From: Rhynchopus euleeides
Taxonomy: Eukaryota > Euglenozoa > Diplonemea > Diplonemida > Diplonemidae
Direction of reading: 5' to 3'
NCBI GenBank assembly: GCA_963210315.1
Contig: OY723254.1
Span: 1,270,379-1,334,378, forward strand
DNA: 64,000 nucleotides
Position numbers and translations under genes: made by a program. Under the pieces are notes generated by a model, which had not been told where the DNA came from, did no database searches, and saw only the letters and a program-made list of their open reading frames with translations. Every line of letters starts with the position of its first letter. Within the stretch, counting starts at the first letter, position 1. Below, piece by piece: positions 52,868-62,406 of this stretch.

Positions 52868-52935
52868 GGGGGGGGGGGGGGTAGTGAAATAGAAGTAGAA
52901 GGGAGCGGAGCACAAGAATGGTGTGTTGGGGGGTG
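52868..52935 (-). repeat. SINE-like family 2 (R2), truncated copy with target duplication
   Basis: G-run, gtagtgaaatagaagtagaa, gggagcggagcacaagaat. The left flank gtgtgttggggggg is repeated on the right as ggtgtgttggggggtgg, a target duplication ending in the G-run, as in family R1. Confidence 0.7.
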
Positions 52936-53360
52936 GGGGAGCTCTTTCCAACATGTCCGCATCTGCATTAAAACCTATTGTCTCTTTGTGCCCCTCACCA
53001 CTCAACCATAAAGGTTGCCCTGCCTTGGGAACAGGGAATGGGGTTTAACACGTGTGGCGGTCCTGTTGGATGGAGTGCACATGGAACAGTATGGTGTGGG
53101 AATGTATCGTGACTTGTGAAAGGGAGAGTGGGTGGGGGTGGGGGCGGGGGGGGGGGGGGCGGGGGGCTTCCTTCAGCGATTCCAGTGAGCTGCAATCCCA
53201 AGGCTGTCCTTTCAAACGCTTGCCAAGGCGTACGCCGTTTAGGTGTGGACTATTGAAATAAAAGGAAAACGAGGCTTTGGAAAAAGCCAAACTGATCGAA
53301 TGGAAGATTGAAGGATGGGCAAAGTTTGTTGAAAGTAACATGGGGGGGGGCAGTCAAGAA
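52936..53360. other. Intergenic, homopolymer-rich
   Basis: G-runs at 53131-53165. No gene is supported. I looked here for the 3' repeat block (B1 A2 B2) expected for the minus-strand YR element and did not find it. Confidence 0.4.
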
Positions 53361-53516
53361 GTGGGGGCTTGATTGTCGAGAGTGAATGGAAAAGTGAAGT
53401 GGGGGGGGGGGGGGTTTGATCGTCGAGAGTGAATGGAAAAGCAAGCCTCCCAGCACCTTCTTGCAATGTTAGTCCTTTTTGTAGTCACTACCACTACACC
53501 AGGAGTGGGGGGGGGG
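53361..53516 (-). mobile_element. SINE-like family 1 (R1), two truncated copies in tandem
   Basis: A short piece (gggggcttgattgtcgagag) is followed at 53398 by a longer copy beginning at a G-run with TTTGATCGTCGAGAG and ending ...tagtcactaccactacacca. gaagtggggggg before and ggagtggggggg after the longer copy are a probable target duplication. It sits only about 25 bp past the stop codon of the OTU-domain ORF. Confidence 0.75.
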
Positions 53517-53542
53517 GGGGGCAACCCCTTGATTGGCCTGTG

Positions 53543-56500
53543 TCAGGTCCCAGCTCTTGTTGAAACAGAACGCAAACCCTTGCGATGTGTGGCTTCCAAG
53601 TTGGCCTGTGTCCCTTTGATCCACATGAAATGATCCCCAACCCCAGCCTGACCCAGGTTAGCCAGGGTCACACGTCTGTCTGGAGGAAAATCCTGGAGGG
53701 TGGTGTCAATGGAGGTGAAGTTGTAAGAAAGGGGGACATAACTGTTAAATCCTGAAGCAAAGTCATCATGATTACCAGGATAAATCATGTTCGTGACGAC
53801 TGTGATCAAGACATTCTTCATTGTGGAAAGAACAGAAATTTCGTCATCCTCTGCATACCTTCTCGTTCTTAAACGGGTAAGCACGTATGGCTCACTACCG
53901 TCGTCAAGGGGTTGGCAGGGATGGTACGGGAGATTTCCCCACATTCTCACCGCCTCCACTTCCGGTTGCACCTCTCTGCATGAAAGAGAAGCCGCCATTG
54001 CAGTCACAAAATTGACGGCTTCTTCGCGAAGGGAAGCGCCCCCACGTGGGTTGCCTGTGAGACATTCATGAAAAGCATGAAACAGGCAATTCCCATCACC
54101 AGGCACATTGACTGTGCTCAGGGAAAACAAGAGAAGACGTTGCGTGAGGGTATCATGACGAGACGCGGGATTGTCGATGCCCTTGTCAGGTACGTGGGGC
54201 CTCCGTGGACCGGGACAGGGGAGTGCCATGGGGACCGCCTTCCTCCGCATATCCTCTTGCTCCATTTGTTCTTGTGCGTTTTCCACGTTTGGACCCATGT
54301 TCTGAATTCTATAAAAAACACTTGAAGCACGGGAAAAGTCACGCTCAGTGGGGAGGTGGAGGGAGTAAAAATTCGTTTGGGTATCCTGCCGGTACTGGTA
54401 AAGGAAGATAGTAGGGAGAGAAGCCGTACTTCCTGCTTCCCAGTTCTTTGCCTTCTCACACCATGTGCGAGGCCGTAACTCCCTGACCCTGGGTTTACCT
54501 TCCTTGTTCTGAGTAATAATTCTCAAGCGAATCTGGTGCACATTCACAAAAAAATGCAGGGCAAAAGAACCACCACGTTGGGTCACCTTTTCATCTTCCG
54601 CCGCTTTGCACATACTCTTGCGCCAGTGAACGAGAGACTGGTGCCTTTCATGTACGGGCAGGTTCTTCTCCCCCTTCTCTTCAAAAACAGAAGCAAGGGT
54701 ATCCTTGTGTATTTTCATGAGGTACACCTCCAGGTCGTGTTTCATGTTTGTTGCGTCACCAAAGGCACTCTCACGCAGAGCGCGGACTGACTGGTACGCA
54801 GAAAAACGGTTGAAACGGAGGAGGGAAAGAAAAAAGCCGTCACCTTCCTGCACAGTATCTGTGACGGGGAGATGGTGGTATTTCGAAAAATACAGCAGGG
54901 TCTCTGGGATGAGGTGGCGTTGGGAAGTTGCTGGAATGTATGACTCGTCACTCAGTTGAGCCGTATCATACCTCCCATGTCCAAGGCGCCCCTTCTTGTC
55001 TCTTGGGGTCTCTGGCACCTGGGAGAGGTCAATGACTTCAGTCCCCCCAAACCGTTTTCTCTTCCGGACTGTGGGCCCGCTCCGAACAACAGAACGCGAC
55101 TTCACTGCCACAGGGAATGTGCGCCTGGGTCGGGTGCCAAAAAATTGTGCCTTGGTGGTGGGGAGGACACCTTTCGGCACAAGTTTAAAAACTTCATATG
55201 CATGGCTTTCCCGATCCAGATCCCCTGCGGCAATGGCGCGCTTGGCAGTGTCCGTGTCGTGAACCACCCAATAAAGCGTTTCGCGCGGATAGGCGTGCAG
55301 TTGGGCTGGAGTCAACTTCTGCAATGTGGCAACGGTGTCTTTGAGGGGGAAGGCAACCATCCAATGCAGAGTTTGACGGTTAAAAAAAAAGAGGGCTGGG
55401 GAAGAAATAGACTGAGGATCATCAACAAAGGTATTTTTTTTACTTACCGGCAGAAGCCGATAGCCATTGTTCCGGAGTCCACTTGTGTGCTGTTCGATGG
55501 CCCGTTGCATCGTTGCCAGCGTGAACTTACCGGTCCAGTGAAAGCTCTCTGGATTGACCTCGTGTTGCAAAACCTGCATCTCCCGGAAGGTGAGAAACTG
55601 GATGCCACACTCACCCAAAAACCAGTTGAGGGAAGCCCAACCCCCCTCGTGCGTGGACTCCGACGCATGCAACACACCATCCTTCTGCCGCCCACAACCT
55701 GGAGAGGCGTGGAGGCCGAGAGGAAAACAATGCTCATTCAGGAGAGCGATCCTAGCCGCCCCAACATCATTTGCCTCAGGATCAGCCTCATCACCCACCT
55801 CCACCTCCTCTTCCTCCTCCTCCTCCTCCTCCACAGCATCCACAGCATCCACAGCCTCCTCACCATCCTCACAACCCTTGCCATCCTCACCCTGTCCCTT
55901 CTCCTCTTTCAACGCAGCAGGTGCAGTCTTCACTCTCCGGTAGAGCTCCGTGATTGTATCTACCACGGAGGGCGAGATGGTGTCGGGGAAGGTGCGGGCC
56001 TTCAAGCCAAGGGTCTCCTCCACGGCCTCGACATGGCCACTCAACTGCTCCGTCCAGTTGCGCAGGAGGAGGGCGGAGAGGTCGCGCTTCGTCTCCCCAG
56101 CCTCCACCTTCAGGCCCGCCTTGGCCAACAACGCGAACAGGGTGGGGGCGTCGAGGCGGCCCAGCCGCTCCCTCGGCTGCAGCTGCTGCCCCTTCTCCCG
56201 CAGAATGGGGAGGATTCGCCCCCACTGCGTCAGGGCAAAGCGCACACGGACGTCGTGCGACGCAGACGAGACAGCGTCGGACCCCCACGGCTTCAGCCCC
56301 GCCTTCCGCAAAAATCTGGACAGCGGTTTCGAACGAACCGGAAGGATGCCAACTGCCTCCTTCACGGACTTCAGCCGCTCCACCCAGACACGGGCATCCG
56401 CAGAGCCAGGGCCACACAGCTTCTCAGCAAAGCTGCGTGTCAGCGCCTCCTTCTGCCGCGCCACCTCCTTTCCCTTGCTCATCGCCGTGACAGGGATGGC

Positions 56501-57517
56501 GTGGAGGGCGCAGAGGCGGACGAGGTCAGGGTGGGCCACCCCGCTGACGGCCTTCAGCGCAGCCGCAGAAGCCCCCGTGGCGGTGTTCGCCGCGGCCTCG
56601 GTGTACATCCCGCCACGGGTCTTCTTCCGCGCCCGCTTCGCCTGGCGCAGCAAACGGCCGTACCTGTAAGGCGATGGAAAGGAATGGTTGTACGACGAAT
56701 CACACTGAAAACAGGAAATGGTGATAATGAAGTAGTCTTCTTCGTGACTTGGAAAAGTCATGAAGAAGAGAGGAAGAGAGAATGACAATGAATGAGATAA
56801 AAAAAATCTATCGGTTCTGACTCTGCCAGCATATGTTGTTGCGATGTAAAAAAAAAGAACGAAGGGAGGGGAGAAAAAAGGAGGCTGAAGAGCCTGCATA
56901 CCTTGCGTTGTTGCAGTTGCCATAACCCAACAGGAAGCGGTTCACCTTGCTCTGGGTAATCCCAGACAAGGCAGCAGAAGAGAGGTTGGGGGCCCTCTGC
57001 GCCAAGAACGATGCATTCCCAGCCACACACTCTGCGAGGTCTTGTGTGGAGGGTAGCGAAGGGAGGTCTTCGGGTGATGCCGACGCCATTGCAGCTTCAT
57101 CGTAGCCGATGAACCTTGCCAATGTGCTCGCAAACCCCTGGATGCAGGGAACCCAGACCTCCGCAAATACATCGTGGTGATCCTTCACCACCTCCAACGC
57201 CTCAGCCCGCCCCACCTCCTCCTCACCGTGGCGGGGTTGTCCCCAATGCTTCCGCAGGGCAGGGAAGTCGTTGTCGGCGGAGTCGGCGCTCAGGTCGCGG
57301 GCGAGGAGGTGCAGCGGCCTCAGCACACCCCATCCCGCCTCGAAGTTGACCTCGAGGCGGCCCGTCTCCTCGTTCAACCGCCTGGGCTTGAGGTCGTTGA
57401 GGAACCTCAAGTACAGGCTGCCAATGAAATGGCAGGCTGCACAGTAGGCGGCGACGGTGGGGGTCCCCAGAAGAGTGAGGATCTCTGTCGCAGTCGGGGT
57501 GAACCGCTCCTCTCTCA
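53543..57517 (-). CDS. OTU-domain polyprotein, 3' part of an interrupted ORF of a YR element
   Basis: Two exons, 57517-56902 and 56663-53543. The intron starts GTATGC (56901) and ends CCTTACAG (56664), phase 2, joining ..NNA|R|YGRLL. The product is about 1245 aa. In order: an unrecognised exon-1 region; a helical basic region; an acidic run of Glu (about 55800-55860); a block with a Josephin-like layout (GGWASLNWFLGE, GKFTLATMQRAIEQ, TLHWMVAF) in which the expected cysteine is Gly; and a C-terminal OTU cysteine-protease domain with VPGDGNCLFHAFHECL (Cys box, about 54060-54100) and GDHFMWIKG (His, about 53620-53640). OTU enzymes cleave ubiquitin chains or act as viral/transposon proteases. The ATG at 57518 is not a true start: upstream the reading frame is cut by the retroelement and resumes at 62639-62924 in the same frame. 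Confidence 0.75.
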
Positions 57518-57766
57518 TCACAGTTTACTGAGGGAATATGACCCAAGGCCATTGGCAGCAGACACCCCCATCCCCCTCATCACCCCTGACACCCCACAAC
57601 CCCAATCCTGTTGCCTTTCCCCTCTCTCTCTCCCCCCATGTTGTGCCCATGCACCTTCCCGGGACACTTTGTACATATATTTAACACCACACCACACAAC
57701 ACCCCCTTCATCAGGGTAATCTCCCCGCGGCCAACACTCTTCGTCTTGTCCGCTTTCTTTTATTGT
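57518..57766 (+). repeat. Split direct repeat A1 (249 bp)
   Basis: Identical by eye to 62140-62388 (offset 4622). It forms the 5' end of the retroelement and contains a TATA-like sequence and a C/T-rich leader. Confidence 0.95.
57671..57684 (+). promoter_or_regulatory. TATA-like promoter candidate in A1
   Basis: gtacatatatttaa is the only A/T-rich word in the repeat, about 155 bp before the ORF1 start codon. The same sequence in A2 (62293-62306) faces downstream DNA. A position inside the 5' repeat fits the element's own promoter. Confidence 0.4.
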
Positions 57767-57837
57767 TACACTTTCACCTTCTGTTCCCACGCCTTCTTCC
57801 CCACTGCCCTTTCCAACCGCCCGTCGCCCGCTACACA

Positions 57838-59034
57838 ATGACAACCTCCCCTGACGTCGTCCCCCTGCAGCCCTTCACCATGTCGTGGGTGGGGACTCAG
57901 CGGGCGCGGGCGGTCTCCCCCAGAGCCACCGCTGGGCAGGGGTTTGTGGCCCCTGTGGAGATGTCGGTGCGGATGCTGGGGGACCAGGCCGCTGCCCTGG
58001 TGAATGCGTGTGTTGTATACACGTGCAGACCGTCTGACGGATCGACGGATTTCGCGCGTTACGCAGCGCGTCTCTCTGCGGGTGCACCTGACCAGGACGG
58101 CTCTCCGACATATGAAGTGACATTGTCGGAGGCCTACAACTATGTGGCCGGAGTCGAAGTGCACGACGGTCCGGATGTGACCTACCCCTTCCCCGCTCCG
58201 GATTGGGTCTACATCCGACTCGTCGAGACCTCGGTGCACCAGACCGAGATGGCGGCGACGACCATCGAGGACATGCGGGTGCAGTCAGAACGGGAGGTGG
58301 CAGCGGTGCGCGAGGCTTTGAACGAAGTGCAGGCACAGGCAGCAGCGCAGCAGCGGCGCTTCGACGAGGCTTCGGCAGAACAAACACGTCAGTTCCAGGA
58401 GGAATTCGACCGGCGTGTCGCGACCATGCAGCAGCAGGCTGCATCGATGGTGGCGTCGCAGCCCCCTCCCCCTCCTCAGCAGATGGGTGCTCCCCCGGTG
58501 ACACCGCCCCCGATGTACCCGCAGATGGCGGCGCCGATGACGAGCGCGGCGGTGCACCCGGCGGATGTGGCGGACGTCGCGGAGTGGGATGCGGCCATCG
58601 AGACCGACGCGCAGTACCTGGTACTGCAGCTCGAGTCTCGCTGGGTGTCGGGTTCGCTGCATCTCCCCGGGGGGCGCATTCTGGGGGAGGCCTTCGAGGC
58701 ATTGCGCCTCTGGATCTTGGCGACGGCGTGCGTCGCAGGCTGGGGGCGCACCCCCCAGAGGGAGCTGGGGAACCACCTGCTGCGACAGGTGCTGCTCCAG
58801 ATTGCCTTCGTGCGAGACAGGGTGCCGCGAGCTGCGATCGAGCGCCACCTCGCCAGGGAGGACGCCACGGCCCACCCTGTGATGCGAGCGGCTGCGGCAG
58901 TGGGCCCGGGGGCCGCCCCCCAGACACAACACACACGCCCCCGCACCGCCGCCAGAGCCCCCCAGCAGCGCATCGTGGCGAAGGCACCGGCGAGGGCGCC
59001 GGGAAACGGCAGGGCCGGGGGCGGGCGCGCGTGA
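57838..59034 (+). CDS. Retroelement ORF1, gag-like coiled-coil protein (398 aa)
   Basis: First ORF of the YR retrotransposon, expected to bind the element RNA and form particles. From the ATG at 57838 a globular N-terminal region (1-145) leads to a coiled coil at about 140-205 (EMAATTIEDMRVQSEREVAAV, QTRQFQEEFDRRVATMQQQ), then a Pro/Met-rich linker, a helical domain (VADVAEWDAAIETDAQYLVL, RQVLLQIAFVRDRVPRAA) and a very basic Arg/Ala/Gly C-tail suited to nucleic-acid binding. No zinc knuckle. The role rests on its place as first ORF and its layout, as in VIPER; sequence similarity to a known Gag is not evident to me. Confidence 0.7.
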   Translation: MTTSPDVVPLQPFTMSWVGTQRARAVSPRATAGQGFVAPVEMSVRMLGDQAAALVNACVVYTCRPSDGSTDFARYAARLSAGAPDQDGSPTYEVTLSEAYNYVAGVEVHDGPDVTYPFPAPDWVYIRLVETSVHQTEMAATTIEDMRVQSEREVAAVREALNEVQAQAAAQQRRFDEASAEQTRQFQEEFDRRVATMQQQAASMVASQPPPPPQQMGAPPVTPPPMYPQMAAPMTSAAVHPADVADVAEWDAAIETDAQYLVLQLESRWVSGSLHLPGGRILGEAFEALRLWILATACVAGWGRTPQRELGNHLLRQVLLQIAFVRDRVPRAAIERHLAREDATAHPVMRAAAAVGPGAAPQTQHTRPRTAARAPQQRIVAKAPARAPGNGRAGGGRA

Positions 59035-59289
59035 CTGCCCACCTCCCGGCTCCAGGCCCGCCCCCCCCTCGCGCTTCTACAACACCCCGCCCCTCGCCGC
59101 CCATCCAACCCCCCCCACATCCACAACATCAACAACATCAACAACAACGACAACAACAACAACAACACCTCAACAACATCTCCTCCACCCGACACATCCC
59201 TTCGACCCCACCCCGCTCAGCCAGGGCCCGCAACGCCCTTAGGCGCATCCGGCGCCGCCAGCGGGAGAACACCGCTCTTTGCGAGGGCG

Positions 59290-60219
59290 ATGATGCGGCA
59301 CGTGGCCGCTCGGGTCGGGGGTGTGGCGGTGCGCGTCACGGGAGAGGTGGAGGTCGGCCCCGGGGAGGCCGTGGAGCGCCTGCAGGCCGTGGTGGCGGGT
59401 ATGTGGGCGCGAAGCACTTCGTCACAGAGGCAGCTGCTGTGGGCAAGGCTGGTGCGGTGGGCCAACGAGCACGGCCTAGAAGTCGACGCCGACACCGCCA
59501 TGCTGTTCGTGCTGGCGACAGGGGTGTCGCCGCAGGGGATGCTGGCCTACGCAAAGGCGCTCTCCGGGACGATGCGCCACCTCGGCCTCGCCCAGCAGCC
59601 CCTCCTCAGCCTGGCAAGCGCGCTGCGTGCGGCCGGGGGGGCCATTCCGCAGCAGCAGGCGACGCCGATGCCGAAGGAGGTACTCGTGGCGTGGGCGCTG
59701 TGTCAACAGCCGCATCTCCGACTGGCGGCGCTGACGGCGTGGAAGACCGCGGCCCGGTGGGGGGAGGTGTGCACCCTCTCGTCGGAGCAGTTCATCGCGG
59801 TGCAGCCCACGGAGGTGATAATAGACTGGCACACCTCCCCGAAGGGCCGTCGGGCCAACCCGTTCACAGCCTCAAAGTGGACGGTGATATGCGGGGACCT
59901 GACCCCCTCCATCGCGGAGCTGGTGACGCGCCTGCGCCCCTTCGAGCGGCTGACGGCGGTTTCGACGGCAGATGTGACGGCGATGTGGCGGGCAACACCG
60001 GGGATGGAGGCCTACTCGGGCCACAGCGTGAAGCGCGGGGCGCTCACCTTCCTCTTCGGGCTCATCGCGTCGGGAGCGGATCTGTCGGAGATGCTGGTGG
60101 GCCGCCTCGCGAAGCATCACGGCGAGGGCGGCCTCTCCAGCACCACCATCCGCTACGGGGGATGCCCCACGGAGATGGCGAGGGCGCTGCGGACGCAGGA
60201 GGTGACACGGCATCTGTGA
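59290..60219 (+). CDS. Retroelement tyrosine recombinase (309 aa)
   Basis: Catalyses strand exchange that integrates the circular DNA copy of the element. The catalytic set of the tyrosine-recombinase family is visible: Arg in TAARWGEV (R156), a Lys turn in TSPKGRR (about 185), H-x-x-x-R in SGHSVKRGAL (H245, R249), a second His in KHHGE (276-277) and the nucleophile in TTIRYGG (Y289). Two adjacent ATGs start the frame. Its stop overlaps the next start as TGATG, a typical reinitiation junction. A copy with two amino-acid differences lies inverted at 62924-63853. Confidence 0.92.
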   Translation: MMRHVAARVGGVAVRVTGEVEVGPGEAVERLQAVVAGMWARSTSSQRQLLWARLVRWANEHGLEVDADTAMLFVLATGVSPQGMLAYAKALSGTMRHLGLAQQPLLSLASALRAAGGAIPQQQATPMPKEVLVAWALCQQPHLRLAALTAWKTAARWGEVCTLSSEQFIAVQPTEVIIDWHTSPKGRRANPFTASKWTVICGDLTPSIAELVTRLRPFERLTAVSTADVTAMWRATPGMEAYSGHSVKRGALTFLFGLIASGADLSEMLVGRLAKHHGEGGLSSTTIRYGGCPTEMARALRTQEVTRHL

Positions 60220-61928
60220 TGGCCGACCCTGAGTCCTTTTGCCGCAAGCAGCGGGGGCTGCACTCGGTGACGCGGCGTGCGCACCAGTCGAGGCTGCCGG
60301 CGACGGAGGAGGAGCGCCGTGCGCCCCTGCATGTGTCTTCTGTGGCGGAGATGGACGTCGAGGCGCTGCGGGCGAGGATGACCGCCACTGTGAGGCGCAG
60401 GTTCGACGAGGTGTGGCGGCTGACGTTCCCCGATGCACCCCCGCCGGGCACTTCTACACCTTCTCCCTCTGAGGGGCGCTCCCGCCCCTCGCATCTACAA
60501 CACAAGCATGCGGAGCTGCTGGTGGAGAACGGAGTGGCTGGGCCTGCGTCGGGTCCGGGCCCCTCCCTGTGCGTGCCCTTTACTGTGATGGAGGAGAAGC
60601 CGTCCGGGTTGCGGCAGAGGTTCATCCTCTGGACCAAGCAGGCAAACGACAACTTGGAGGAGTCCTACGCGGCACACGTCCCCCTGGGGCACATCTCGGG
60701 GTACCTCGACGCGGTGTTTGCGGAGTGTGGGTCGGCGCGGGATTTCAAGTGCGGGTTTTATCAGATCCCCATCCCTGCGCCTGCACGGAGGTTCTTTCGC
60801 TTCGCTGACGAGTCGGGGGACTGGTATGAGCTGCTGAGGTTGCCCATGGGCCACTGTTGTGCGCCCGAGCTGATGCACACTTTGGCTGCTGTTGTGGGTG
60901 GGCACCGGGACTACGTCCGCCAGGAGTTCTGCACTGCGCCTGAGGTGGGGGTCGACGTCTGGATCGACAACGTGCGTCTGACCGGCCCCCGCACCAGTGT
61001 CGAAGAGGCGACGCGGCAGATGGACAAGGTGGCTGCGGCGTGCGCTGCGACATGGAAGCCGTCTGACTCGGTGGACACGGCGACGGTCTACGAGTTTCTC
61101 GGGGTGGCATTCGACCACGCTGCCCAGACCGTGTCTCCGTCGGACAGGCTGATGGCGAAGCTGGACAGCGTGGACTGGCAGAGGGTGACGGCTGGTGAGC
61201 TGGAGTCGCTGGGTGGAAGGTTGCTCCACGCCAGCGCCATTTCGGGAGTGTCCCCGGGGAGGTTCTGGTTTGGGATCAAGTTCCTCCGCCGGGTGACTAA
61301 TTTTTTGAACCGGGCGGTCCTTCGGCCGCCTGACCCTGTGCGGATCCCCCCATCGGTCTGCCGGGAGTTGCGGCAGTGGTGTGTGTGTGTGGGGGTTGCG
61401 CGTGTTCCCCCCCACAGGAGAGTTATTCAGTCCACACCCCCGTCTTTTACTTGCTTTGTTGACGCCTCCCTCAAGGGTTGGGGTGGCGTCTTAATAGATT
61501 CCTTTACACAAGAAATGCAGGTCATTGGTGACTCGTGGACCGCAGCCGAGTCCCAGCTGCACATTAACATTCTCGAGGCGATGGCCCTCAACAAAACAGT
61601 GCGAGCCCTTCCCCGGTCTGTGTGCGGGGGGGCTGTAGAGATCTGGGTCGACAATACGACCGTGGCAGCTGTTGTGCGCAAGCGGCTGTGTGCCGCCTGC
61701 AATCTTATTAACAAGTCCGTCCTGGAGGCGGTAGAATACCTCACAGCCCTCCAGGTTTTGTCTTTTTCCGTTGGATACGTCCACACCTCTGCCAATCCGG
61801 CAGATCTCCCTTCCCGTATCCCCCCCTCTTGCATTTCTTCTCCCGAAACCCGGGACCAGGTTTCACTTGCGGTGCGGCGCTTCTTCACTCGCGGTGGGGC
61901 AGGCGGAGACCTCGCCTCAACAGCCTGA
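60219..61928 (+). CDS. Retroelement reverse transcriptase-RNase H (569 aa)
   Basis: Copies element RNA to DNA and degrades the RNA. After a charged N-terminus (1-110) the RT domain shows DFKCGFYQIPI (175-185), ELLRLPMGHCCAP (204-216) and VDVWIDNVRLTG (245-256). The last is the catalytic YxDD box, but the second Asp is Asn. EFLGVAFD follows. RNase H begins at FVDASLKGWGGVL (D415) with ILEAMAL (E453), IWVDNTT (D478) and HTSANPADLPSR (520-533), the pattern of DIRS/VIPER RNase H. The start codon overlaps the YR stop. The B1 repeat begins inside its last codons (61908). Confidence 0.9.
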   Translation: MADPESFCRKQRGLHSVTRRAHQSRLPATEEERRAPLHVSSVAEMDVEALRARMTATVRRRFDEVWRLTFPDAPPPGTSTPSPSEGRSRPSHLQHKHAELLVENGVAGPASGPGPSLCVPFTVMEEKPSGLRQRFILWTKQANDNLEESYAAHVPLGHISGYLDAVFAECGSARDFKCGFYQIPIPAPARRFFRFADESGDWYELLRLPMGHCCAPELMHTLAAVVGGHRDYVRQEFCTAPEVGVDVWIDNVRLTGPRTSVEEATRQMDKVAAACAATWKPSDSVDTATVYEFLGVAFDHAAQTVSPSDRLMAKLDSVDWQRVTAGELESLGGRLLHASAISGVSPGRFWFGIKFLRRVTNFLNRAVLRPPDPVRIPPSVCRELRQWCVCVGVARVPPHRRVIQSTPPSFTCFVDASLKGWGGVLIDSFTQEMQVIGDSWTAAESQLHINILEAMALNKTVRALPRSVCGGAVEIWVDNTTVAAVVRKRLCAACNLINKSVLEAVEYLTALQVLSFSVGYVHTSANPADLPSRIPPSCISSPETRDQVSLAVRRFFTRGGAGGDLASTA

Positions 61929-62139
61929 ATTGGCGGTTGTCGCGGGATCTCTTAACCCCTTCGCGTTGCAAGTGAGGAAAAGCTGAACCGGAAGTCCCCC
62001 TTCCCCCTTCCCATCAACACCCCCACTACCCATTGCCTTTGCCTTTCTTGTCGTTGCGCACACACACCACCAGGAGAACTATAGCCGAGTCGACGTGTGT
62101 GTGCCCCCTGTCTGCGATAGCCCGGCCAAGGTATGATTC
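61908..62139 (+). repeat. Split direct repeat B1 (232 bp)
   Basis: Identical by eye to 62407-62638 (offset 499). It begins within the last codons of the RT/RNase H ORF and abuts A2 directly. Confidence 0.95.
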
Positions 62140-62388
62140 TCACAGTTTACTGAGGGAATATGACCCAAGGCCATTGGCAGCAGACACCCCCATCCCCCTC
62201 ATCACCCCTGACACCCCACAACCCCAATCCTGTTGCCTTTCCCCTCTCTCTCTCCCCCCATGTTGTGCCCATGCACCTTCCCGGGACACTTTGTACATAT
62301 ATTTAACACCACACCACACAACACCCCCTTCATCAGGGTAATCTCCCCGCGGCCAACACTCTTCGTCTTGTCCGCTTTCTTTTATTGT
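62140..62388 (+). repeat. Split direct repeat A2 (249 bp)
   Basis: Second copy of A. The junction with B1 (GGTATGATTC|TCACAGTTTA) equals the expected joined ends of the circular intermediate. An 18-bp spacer (62389-62406) separates it from B2. Confidence 0.95.
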
Positions 62389-62406
62389 CCCACCCTCCAT
62401 CCCCCG

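Noticed and set aside
54956-56785. 609-codon plus-strand ORF
   Set aside because: Antisense shadow of the OTU polyprotein, with biased composition and no motifs.
57875-59104. 409-codon minus-strand ORF over retroelement ORF1
   Set aside because: Pro/Arg/Ser-rich antisense shadow of ORF1 in high-GC DNA.
58203-60218. Open frame upstream of the RT ORF, read as part of a 1241-aa protein
   Set aside because: This part overlaps ORF1 and YR in another frame and is Gly/Arg-rich noise. The true RT start is the ATG at 60219, overlapping the YR stop.
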